This document shows, one piece after another, positions 35,101 to 47,100 of a stretch of DNA of 64,000 nt. Location: positions 19,815 through 83,814 of the forward strand of contig VTPC01004843.1 of the NCBI GenBank assembly GCA_011009095.1, written 5' to 3'. Every line of letters starts with the position of its first letter. Positions within the stretch are counted from its first letter, which is position 1. The translations under genes were made by a program, and so were the position numbers. This DNA is from Ignelater luminosus (Eukaryota > Arthropoda > Insecta > Coleoptera > Elateridae). The notes under the pieces were generated by a model. It had not been told where the DNA came from, did no database searches, and saw only the letters and a program-made list of their open reading frames with translations.

Positions 35101-38100
35101 TTTTGTCTAACTTTATTACTTTGGCAACAATTGCTTGTTGTGATTTAAAGTTTAACTTTGTCAGTTCATTCTTCTTCTGCACAAGTTCCTAAAACATATT
35201 TATATGTAATGATATTCAAAGTACAAATATACACTGTGCCTCTAAAGTAATACATAAATTTATTATTATTATTATTATTACTATTACACAATTATTACCA
35301 AATTCGATTTCAAGGTATTACTAAATGTAGGCGCTGTTGCTAAGTCTACAGTCTTTTTGTGGTGACAACTAAAATGGTTTTTTTAAATGAGACACTCTGT
35401 ATTGTCACATTTTTAGAAACTGCTCTTATTATACACTTTATTCGTTAGAGCAAGCAACTATCAGTGTCAAGATTTCTGAATATTTCTTGACTGTACCCAT
35501 TTAATGTGACGTTTTTTCCGAGTGTACTTAGAATTTAGTTACAAAAAGTTACTAAATGGTTTTAGGTTATGTAGCATTTGACAATTAATTATGTTTGCAT
35601 TTCTTAGAATTTATAAGCAGCAGATTATTTACATACTTACATATTTTGTTTTGTTAAAGCGTGTTAAAATATCATATTACGTGTACATGAAAAGACATCT
35701 ATTCATTTAGGATTTAAAATGTATGCATTTTTGTTCTAACACTTCCTTTCAAATTCTCTTATCTTACTACTACGATTCTGTTATTTATAAAGTTATTTTG
35801 CCGCTTTGTTGAATGATTACTCAAAACCCACCTAATGTTGGATAAAATAAATGTAAAATGAAGTGTGATTTGTGATTTCTGAATGTAGTCTGTGCTGATT
35901 ATACAAATTGTTTAAAGTGTTAATTATAACTTAATATTTGCTTTCATTTGCACATGCAGCACTTGAGATTTTATACCAACACTTTTTATTAACAGTAAGC
36001 AGAAATATGCAAGTTGTACGTTTTTGTGATTAGTGGTGGTTTTAAAAAGGCCATGGATAGAGTTACACACCTTATGTAACTTTATTTATTTTGTTAAAGT
36101 TACACATATGTGTAACTTTACTTTCTAGCTTATTCTTACACACCTTGCTTGTATGTGTATGTAATTTCTTCTTATTTGATACAGAGAATAGCTAATCTAA
36201 CTGAAAAATATGGTTATGTGTGGCCTTCAGCATAAACTTGTTAGGTAACAGCTTGTGTATTATGTGTTTGCATAAAAAAGTTATTTGCAACAAATTAACT
36301 GGTTAATTAGAAATGCACACATTAAATTGTGTGAATAAATGCACAGTTTAATTTGTTTAGTTTAAGATGGAAACTCTCTCAAGGAAAAAAATTTACACTT
36401 TAAATGAAATGGAAGAATTCATTAAAAAATACGAAAAAGAACATTTTATTAACCTGTACAAATGAGATGGCAGACTGATTACAAGTTCAGCAAAAAAATG
36501 CCCTTTGAAAGCTGAAAAAGCCAATAAAGATTTAAAGTAGAAGAAAAAAGAAAAGAAGATCTAGGTAACTACTTTGGTGTTCAAAAATAGCTGTTTTTAT
36601 TATTAGTTTTGATTTTTTAGTACCTTTAAAGAAGATTGCCAAATGAAGATATGTTTTGGCTTGGCAAGTAAAGGCCAGTATTTAGAAATAAAAAAATGAA
36701 GACCATAATCACACGATATATAAGGAAAACTATAATTTATTTGTAAGGAAGAGATTAAAAACCTAAAACAGTTAAAATGCAAAGATGTAAAAAATAAAAT
36801 AAGAGTTAAATCAGACGGTAGCGTTTTTTGTAACTTATCACTTACAACGAACTTCGGTTAAAACGAACCATTTTTGACAGTCCCTTGGAGTTCGTTATAA
36901 GCGTTGTGTTGAACGCTGCTGTGACCAACTGTAATAATTGCTGTTCATCTATTTAAAAAAATAAGGTTGATGATGGTTACTCGAAACCAAAACGTTGTAC
37001 AAAAATCTTGTTAGCGTATTTTAATAGAACACAAAAAGTGGCAATGGAAAAGTGGTTTTAATTTTCTGATATCCCTTCAAATAAAGGGAAAAAAATAACG
37101 AAAATCGAAAAATCTACTTTTTTTAAAATATCTCTGAAACTATCCAAGATATCTAGATTTTGCAAACGCCAACAAAAAGGTCCTATAAATAGCCAACTTT
37201 CATCTCATTTAACTGATCCTGTATCTCTTACCGTTTCCAAGATCCCCATGCTATGCATCCTTATCTTGGACACACTGTATATCAACATTGTCACTCTTAT
37301 TCATAAGATGTGTACCCATAGGTTAAGCACTAAATTACTTACGAGGTATGTAAGAATAAGCTAGAAAGTAAAGTTACACATGTGTGTAACTTTAACAAAA
37401 TAAATAAAGTTACATGAGGTGTGTAACTCTATCCATGGCCTTTTAAAAACAATACCAGTTTGTTGTTGCCACTAAAAAAAGGTAGTTAGTAATTAAGGAG
37501 TTCGGTTGTTAAATTGAATGATTTTTGGAAGTAAATTTGCAAATTAGTGTTATATTCTCCATTATTATGTACTGTGTGAAAAATGTTGAAAAAGTGTTTA
37601 TTGAGAAAATTTTAAACTTAATGAAAAAAACTATGTACAAGCTGTTTGTAAATGCTGCCATTATTTATCAAAAGAAAAAAGAAAATTGAAAATGCATGTA
37701 AAGGAATTCAAGGAGTAGTAAATTATTTAGATGACATAGTAGTAATTTCAGATTCGATTGAAGAACACCTAAGAAAATTAGAAGTTGTGTTTGAAAAGCT
37801 GCGGGTCTGAAATTGAATGAAGCAAAATGTAAATCTTTACAAGACAAAGTTGAATATCTGGAGCATGTTATTAATAAAAATGACTTGCGAGCATCAAGCA
37901 AGAAATTAGCAAATTATTATCATAAATTCTGGAAAAATTACAGCGACATTTGTTATCCACTCAATAATTTATGTAGAAAAGATGTTACGTTTATCTACAA
38001 ATTTCTAAGAATGCCATATGGTATCTCATCAGCAAGTAAAGTATTTCAACAAAAAATGAAAGAATTTTTAATGTTGAAGGCATTGAAATTTGGGACCGAG

Positions 38101-41100
38101 CTTTGAAAGAACGCAATGTAAAGGTTAAAGAAAGCATTTGAAATAGCTCTCCAGCATAACATTAAATTTCAGAAGTCCAAATGTAAATTTGGATTAAGAG
38201 AAGTAAAATATCTAGGCCACAAGTTCTCAGAAAATGGAATTTCAGTGGACAAAGATAAAGTGGAGGCAATCAGAGACATGTTACAACCCAAAAATAAAAC
38301 TGACAGATTTTTTGGTTTTGTTACCTATGTGAGCAGATTCATAGAAAACATGTCAGAAAAACAGAATGTAATTTTTCAACGAAATGCATTCAAAGAAATA
38401 AAAGAGGTCATACTGAATAGTCCAGAATTAAAATATTTTGATCCAAATAAGGAAGTAACTATATCAATTGACAGTTCACAAGCAGGAATCAGAGCAGTAC
38501 TTCTTCAAGAAGGCAAGCCTTATGCATTTGGCTCAAGAGCAATGACACAGACACAAATCAACTATGCTCAGATTGAAAAAGAGTTACTTGCAATTTGCTT
38601 TGGAGTGCAAAAGTTTCATCAATACGTCTTTGGTAAAAAGTTTACTGTAGAAACCGATCATAAACTTCTTATATCTATTTTCAACAAACCTCTTAACGAA
38701 ACTCCAGCTAGATTGTAATGTCATTTTAAAGTTTTGCATACTTATCCGAATTTTATGTTGAGTTTGGCTTTAAATACATTCATTTAATATAAATTTATCG
38801 CTTCGTCTTACTTTTTTATGTTTAGCAAGTTGTTTATATTGCTAACAGATATTTTTCTTTGGAGTTCTGTTGTTAAGAATTAAAATGTGTTCAATAAATG
38901 GTTTTATACTTCTTTCATTAGTGAAATCGGATACATTATTTTATGACCCGAACGTGCTTTGTGCTGTTTTTAAATCTTTGTTATATTTTTCAACTGTATT
39001 TCCAAGAAAGAACATGTTCGTAATCTGCTAATTCATGTCTGGCAAAAGACAGTTCTACAGTAAAGAAATGATATCCAGTAGTTTTCCATTATCCAATTTA
39101 TCATCTGTATTTTGTTTGGGGATATCGTGTACAACTGACTTTTCTATTTTGCCAAACCGTTCCCTTTGTTGGTACTTTATGATTTTCTCGGGGGAGTCTA
39201 AATTCGGACACCGTGGAATGCGGGTGTTCACCGCGACTTCCTGGGTCCAAGCGGACCCGGTGCTTCTCGCGTTTTGTTTCGATCTTTATGTGTGCGCACG
39301 GTTAATTTCGACATGTTAGTGGCTGTGAATTTGCTTTGGTTTTCTATTTGGTTAATGGTTTATGAGCATTAATTTGCATTTTGAGTTAATCCTCGAGGGA
39401 GGCCTCTTTGAGGATTAAAATATTGACGCATCATTGTGCGGATGAACTTAAAAATTCATATGCTGAAAGGTGTTACCTGTATTTTTACTAGTATGTGGAG
39501 ATGAACGACAAGCTCATTGTCCCTGTCTTCATTAGAAGGATCGTGTAAAGAAGTAACCGTGTCGAGCCAGTTATTTGGAAATTATTTAGTCCCACTTTCT
39601 TCTTGAATTTTTGGTTTACTCATTATGAAAATCACCGTTATGTACCTGGTGTTCTTTGACTCCGCTATCTTCGTCATGCTCTCTAATATCCCATCTTCAG
39701 TATCCATCGAGAGATCTGGTATTCTCTTCGTTATTGAGAAAATTAAAGTTTTGTGTTTGCGAAGGTTAAGTGTTTAAAAATTTATTGTGGTTGAAACCAT
39801 GCCTTCTCATAATTAAATTTAGTGTAAATTCAATTCTTTTGTATTTGGAAAAGTTGCTGGAAACTCAAAGGACCTCCAGATTTAGAGTAAGGAATACTTG
39901 TTTATGTTACATATAGTTGTTTGTATTTTTATGTTGTTTTGTTTAAATGCTTTGAGTATTTAACGTTAATATTTGGCTTATTTAATGTTAGAAAAGTATC
40001 TTTATAGTGTATTCTTTCCGGAAAAATTTAGGAAAACAATAGGTAGTTTAAATTTTATAGTAATCTTTTGAAAGTTTTCTTTTTTTGTTTGAAGTAATAC
40101 AAGATCATACGTTCTAAATTTATTAATAGTCTTAAATCATGTTCAATTTTGTTTGCTTAGAAGGGTTTAATACAATAATTATTTTGCGATTTAATGATTT
40201 CTAAACGCATTTATTTGACGGGTCCTTCAGACCTAATTTTTATGTAATAATTGTCCTTCTTTTATTTAATGTTTGTAAAGTAATAATTTCTTTAATCAAC
40301 CATATCATTTTGAATCTTTTTGTGAATGTTTATTTTACTTGATTTCAAAGCATAATAATAAATTCATGTAGTTTAACTTTTGTGTTCTTATTTCTAGGAG
40401 TTTGTTTTTGTTTTATAAGCTTATTTAGGTGCCGTGATGATGGATCTTGGCTTCTAGCAACCCGCATAATATTTGATTTTGTGAATAAAGCTTTGTTTAT
40501 AGTATTGAAAAACGAGAGAGAGGCTGGAGATTTACAAAGCTTATTTTATTTTAAGTTGTGGAACCAACAGAGGTTCCTTGGTAAGTAAAAGAGAGAGTAC
40601 AATTTAGTCTCCGGACACGATTTTGAAGTGTTTATCTACAGGGTGGTATTTTGGGTGGACCCTATATACAGCATGTTCGTTGGTGGGGGACAGGTCGACG
40701 AATTACATCGTTTTGTGTAGCACTGTCTCCTGGCGCGCTTTTGGTATCTCTTTAGGCTTTTTAGCTAAAAGCTAAGTTTTAGGTTCAGGTAAGATCATCA
40801 AAGCCTGGATTATTTACTATCTTGGAACCTACTCCCGTCTTCGACATGAGCTATGGGCTTGAACATCTACCGATATCTGGCTTATACAAGACTTGTGCAT
40901 ACTTTTGGGCATTTTCCCATTACAAGATTACAAAGAATGTTTCTTTCTATTCAAAGGTATGACTTAAATCTAATATATAAGCCTGGTAAGAATTTAATTT
41001 TAGCTGATAGTCCATCTAGAGCTAACATTGATAGACCATATGATGATAACTTAGATCTAGAAGCACAAGTCTATCTTATTAAACAAAATTTAATTATTAC

Positions 41101-44100
41101 TGATCAAAGATTAAATGAGTTAATTGAATTAACCAAAAATGATGAAGAATTGAAACTAATAAAAAAATACATAAAGGACGGTTAGCCACAATTCAATAAA
41201 CTAACAGAAATGAAAAAATATTATAAATTTAAAAATGAAATAACTGAAGCTAATGATTTATTATTAAACAATCAAAAAATAATTATTCCTAAGCAAATGA
41301 GAAGTTTAATATTAAAAAAAAATCGTGCAGCTCATTTTAGAATAAATAAATGCATTCAAAGAGCAAATATGAATATGTATTGGCCAGGAATGTGTTCTGA
41401 CATTGAACAGTTAATTAGTAAATGCAGAACATGTCAAGAATATGAAAAATCGATCCAAAAAGAACCATTGATTCCACATCATATACCAAAAACTCCATGG
41501 TTAAAACTTTCAATAGATATCTATGAAATTTACAACAAACAATTCTTATTAGTCATTGATTATTATTCAAAATTCATTGAGATTGAAAACTTGTGTAATG
41601 ATTTAACATCAACAAACGTTATAAACAAATTAAAGGCAACTTTCTCAAGACAGGGTATACCAGTACAAGTAATTTGAAATGGTGGTCCACAATTTTCTAA
41701 TAAAGAATTCCAAGACTTCACAAAACGATGGAATTTCACACATAAAGATAGTATCACCCCATCATCAACAAGCCAATGGCATGGCTGAACGAGCAATTCA
41801 AACAGTGAAACGTACAATAAAGAAATGTATGCAAAGTGGAGAAAATATTGAACTTGCACTTCTCATCTACAGAAACACCCCAATAAATAATACATATATA
41901 CACCAGTCCAAATCTTAAATTCTAGAACATTACGAGATAATATACCAACCTACAATCTAAGTTGAAACCTAAAGAAATTGATAAATCCAACTCCCTACTT
42001 AATAATTCTCAAAAGACTTACAAAGACTACTACGATAGAAATTCTAAACAATTATCATCACTAAAGATAAGACAAAAGGTCAAATTTCAAGATCGTCCTG
42101 GAGGTAAATGGAAATTTTTATACTAAAAATGTGTAAACCATCACATTCCTATATGTTTGAAAAAGAATTTATGAATAATTTATGCAAGCAATCTGTATCC
42201 AATGACACCAATATAACTGTTGCTGTAAATTCTAATAATTTCAGTGATGATAATAAAACAAATAGTACTGCTTGTTCGGGTAGAACTATAAAACCACCAA
42301 GTAGGTTAGATTTATAATTTTAATTTGTAACTTGTCAACACGTTGAGCACGGGTATAGAATGGCAAAAATTGGGCCCCCTGGCCCAAAACTTTTTTTTTC
42401 AAAGCCACATCATCGGTATTGTGTGTTGTTTTTCGAAATTTGTTTTCGAATCTTTTTTTTTTGATATATGTTTTCCATGGTATACGTTTGTACCTCGCCA
42501 TCTGTAGGTTAAATTTTGTGTATGGACGGCGTGGTATTAACACTGTGCCTTACGGATGTGTTGCTGGAAGTTTATTCCTGTTAATTCCTGTTGGTGAATT
42601 CGCCACAGTATGTGCATTTATTTATTTGTATGCTGGATTTTGTGGTGTTACGACGTTATTTTGCAATGGGCAACTATGAAAATGAACAAAAACGTTTATG
42701 GAAATTATGGGAAGAACTACTTTCAGAAGAAGATGCTGGTGATAGTGGAAGTGAGTTCAGGTATGTTTATTTATCAGATGGATATGATAATGAATCATCT
42801 GATTCTTCTGATGAAGAAGCACCTAAGTGTGCTAAAGTACAACAGGTGCAGGAAATGCCAAGTTCGTCTAGAAATGAAACAGGCGATTCGAGCTCTATTG
42901 ACCAAGTATGTATAATTAGGTTTTTTTTTTGTACATGTTTTTACAAATCGAAGATCTGTTTTCCCTGTATCTATTTGTGTTTAGGTGAATGAAGTAATAG
43001 ACAATGTAATAAAAAAATTTGCCGACTACGAAAGCGAGGATGATGCTGACAACAACCAAACTGATAATGGCAGAATATCTAGGGGTCCTGTAGATGGATC
43101 TTCATTGAAGCATTTCGGTTTTACTGAAAATAACACTGGGATCAAGTTGGAATTTTATGAAGAGTATATTAATAAAGATCCATACGATTTTTTCAAAATT
43201 TTTGTAACTGATGATATTATACAGTATATAGTGGAGCAAACTAACTTGTATGCAGAGCAAATTGCAAAAGTAATTCAGAAACCAAACAGAAAAATTACGG
43301 AATATAGGGAAGAACTTGCTTTGGCTTTATTGAAAGAAAATAAAGCTGATACTAATGCAAACAAGGAAGTTGCTAGAGAGCATACCTTGGTAGAAGGGGG
43401 AAGAAAAAGATGTGTGGGGTGTTACGCAGAAATAAAAGAATCAGAAGGAAGAGTTGTTGCTCAAAACAAGTGTCCCTGTTCGGTATGGATGTGCACAGGA
43501 TGCAAAAAAATTATTGTATTCCTTGTTTCTTCACCATACATAAGGCTGAAAGAATATGAATATGTTTTCCTTTATGTAACTTCTCGCATTTGTTGTATTT
43601 ACGACAGCATTTTATGTATTACGTTACAGAATAACATTTACTAAAAACTAAATATTTTTATGTTTTGTAGTTTTTACATATTCAATAAAAGCTCTTTTAT
43701 ATGATTTTCCTTTACCTTTTACACCATTGTAGTAGTACAAATTTATCTTTCAAAAACTAGAAAAATGGACTTAAAATCACCGGACCAAAAGTATGGTCGG
43801 GTCATTAGGATGGCAGTTGAGCGTTTCCCACGTATTTAGCACCATAGCATGGTACATTGCAAAACCCACGCCGTTTAAAAGTACGTGGTTTTGTGCAAGA
43901 CCTCACCGTCCTTGAATCCTCAGGAACCATGGTACACTTTTCCTACCACGCCGTGCTCAACATGTTAACTTTTTATTATGTAATGATATAATGTTATAAG
44001 AACTTGAAGGAAGGAAATGTAATATAAGTTAGATACTGAAATAATAAAATACCACTTTGTATAATGTGCTGCATACTTAGCACATCTTGCATTGGTTGTA

Positions 44101-47100
44101 CTGTAAATCAAAGCTGTAAATAAGTGAGTCGTTTTGTAGCAGTTGCAATGTTTCATTTCATAAGAATACGTTCCCACACCCACAAAACAAAGACGCATAA
44201 CAGTTGACAGTCTTGTTTTTGTGACTTTGTAAAAAATGTTGATGTCATTTAAAATACAATAATTGTTTAATTTTCGTTAATAAAAGTTCTTTTTATAATT
44301 TAATTACAAAGAAACTATTCATGTGTAAATTCCCAATATATGAAAAATATGTTAAAAATACCTACCAGGGTTGGAAAACCTCAGGTTCAATGACCATAGT
44401 AGTTGAAGCCATGAGGTCCAAGGGAGCCAAACCAGTTAATTTTATATTAAAGAAAAAGTTAACAATATGCATTTGCTTACAATGCATTTTAAGAAAATGA
44501 TGTGAATAATTTCCTATTATTAAATAAGCTTGCAAGCTGTCAATATATCACATCACTAGGAACTTGATGGCAGCACTTGCGCTGCCTGTATTCTGGAAAA
44601 TCTTGAAAGACATAAGCTAAGCAGTTTCTCAATTCTGAGTACCTCAATTTTAATCAACGTTCAAAATCTAATCTCACCCTTTTCTTTTTTAATATAAATG
44701 TGGTGTGTAACCTTCATATTAAGACTAAAAATATGTTACAAGTTGCAGGGACCGGGATTTTGTGTTCATTATAAGAAAAGTATGTAATAAACATAAAAAA
44801 CATTGTAAGAGTAAAATATTATTAAAATTTATATAGAGCCAAGTCGGGCCTGGCATCTTAAATATGCTATAGTCAAATGTACATTATATCTGTACATACA
44901 TACATACAGTATATCTCTGTACATTTAAAAGAAATCATCTTAACTGTCACCACAAAAAAACTGTAAACTTGATAATGGTGCTGATATCAAAATGAGGTTT
45001 CTCGTATTTAATATTACCTTGATATCCAATTTGGTATCAATTGTACCTTATTGAAATAATGAATTTATTCATAACTTTAACCCCTTAACGACACAACCCG
45101 ATTTTACTCGGGTTCGAGCTCGAGTCCGTTTTCCTGTAGCCCAAGTTAACTCGTGCAAAGATTCCCATCCTTATACAGGCTAAGTTTGATGATATACCGA
45201 CTCTAAATACATAACCCGAGTTATTTCGATCATGTTAATTTTAGGTTTTGCCGGTAGATGTTGATACCTGCCGTAAATGCAGGATCCGATTATATTGATC
45301 ATGTTGATTTTTTTTCTTACCACTAGCCGCTGATTTAAGTTGACACCACGTGCAGTATTTAGTTTTTTTTTTTAATATAAATATTCTAGTGACGCCTATT
45401 TACTTCAAGTAGTGTGTAGTTTATATTATTATTATTATTACTATGGATAGTGAATATGATTATTCTAGTGGCTCTGATTTAGAACTACATTTAGAAGAAA
45501 GTGGTAGTGAATCTTCAGATATAAGTGAATCTGATGTTCCAGTGGAATCTGATAATGAAGCAGATATTTCTGACGCACGTGTTTGGTGTAAATTAACTAA
45601 ATCTACACCAGCACCACCGCCTTTTCGATTTCTAAGTACACACACGATAAATTTTGAAAAAAATGATCAAGAGGATATTTTACAATTTTTCAATAAATTT
45701 ATAAATGATGAGATTATAAATTATATTACAAACGAAACGATCAAATATGCAAACAAATGGTTTCGAACCAATTCATCTAGTTCTAGAAACGTATGGAAAC
45801 CGTTATCTTCGGATGAACTATGAATATACCTTGCTTTGGTTATACTACAAAGTATGCTGAGAAAGCCTGAAATGAGGCATTATTGGTCCAAGAACCCTAT
45901 TTTAGAAACGCCATTTTTTGCTAAATGTATGTCGCGTAACAGATTCGATCAAATAAAGAAATACCTTCACTTTGTGGATGATGAGACTTATAATCCCGCT
46001 ACGCATCCAAATCCGAAACTAAACAAAATATTTCCTATTCATGAAAGACTTGTAGAAAGGTTTCAAAATTTGTGTGTTCCAGAGAAAAATATAACTATTG
46101 ATGAAAGTCTTCTTTTATATAAAGGAAGGTTAGGATGGGTGCAATACATACCTCTAAAACGAGCTCGTTTTGGCATAAAGACCTACCTATTACGTGAATC
46201 GAAAAGTGGATACGTTTATAATTTTGTCATTTATACAGGTAAAGGTACAATACTCGATCCTGAATATAGTGCCCTTCCCGTATGATCACAAGTTGTAATG
46301 ACGTTAGTAAAACCACTCCTAAATAAAGGGTACTGCTTGACAATGGACAATTTCTATAATTCACCACAACTAGCAGATCTTTTGGTATCTAAAAAAACTG
46401 ACGTTTATGGAATAGAAAGGAAGTTCCAAAAGAATTGTCAACTACAAAAATCTTAAAGGGGTAAGTTATTGGGTTCCAGAGAGGCAAAGTCGCAGTAATG
46501 AAATGGAAAGACAACAAAGAAATTTGTCTTCTTTCTTCAATACATGGCGTGGAAACAGTAAACTTACAAAATAGAGGTGAAACTATATTAAAACCCAAAT
46601 TGGTTCATGAATACGATACAATGGGGGGAGTTGATAGAGTCGATCAACATCTAGCCGACTACACCCTGCCAAGGAAAAGAGGCAAAAAGTATTATAAAAA
46701 GATCTTTTTTCATTTGTTCGACTTGGCATTATGGAATTCTTTTGTTTTGTATTCCAAAACAGGTGGTACAGAAACTGCTTTAGAATATAGAATGGATATA
46801 GTAAAACTTATCATGGAAAAGTATCATCACTCAGAATTTTGCTCTGCAACAGGTCGACCTAGTGTAATTCCAACACCACTGAGATTGACTGGACGTCATT
46901 TTCCCGAATATATACCAGGAACAGAAAAAAAGAACAATCCAACGCGTCAGTGTGCAATGTGTGCAAGAGTGCGAGATGGACATGGAAAGAAAATTAGAAG
47001 AGAATCCAGGTATTACTGTCCTGATTGTGACGTGGCACTTTGTGTAGCACCTTGTTTTAGAGTTTATCACACAGTAAAAGACATATAAATAAACATGTAA

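Larger units (their letters stand above)
36049..37440. mobile_element. MULE-type element, 1392 bp, ~100-bp TIRs and 9-bp duplication
   Basis: GGCCATGGATAGAGTTACAC starts at 36049 and, inverted, at 37440; the match runs about 99 bp (36049-36147 and 37342-37440) with only a few changes. The 9-mer TTTTAAAAA flanks both sides (36040-36048 and 37441-37449). Long TIRs plus a 9-bp duplication define Mutator-like elements. Inside are a short MULE-like ORF start (36367), a Tigger 3' fragment (36783-36901) and the end of another MITE. Confidence 0.88.

Noticed and set aside
35045-35188. Possibility that RRP5 exon 11 belongs to the surrounding transposons
   Set aside because: It has good splice sites, fits the phase, and completes an S1 repeat between exons 10 and 12 in the correct place, so it is a host exon.
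38714-40924. Host gene or exon within the 2.2-kb insert
   Set aside because: TG..CA tips, 4-bp duplication and exact frame repair on removal show it is an LTR; its open frame is short and unlike known proteins.
42286-42543. Minus-strand open frame across the left end of the piggyBac derivative
   Set aside because: Crosses a transposon boundary and has no domain; it cannot be an old gene.
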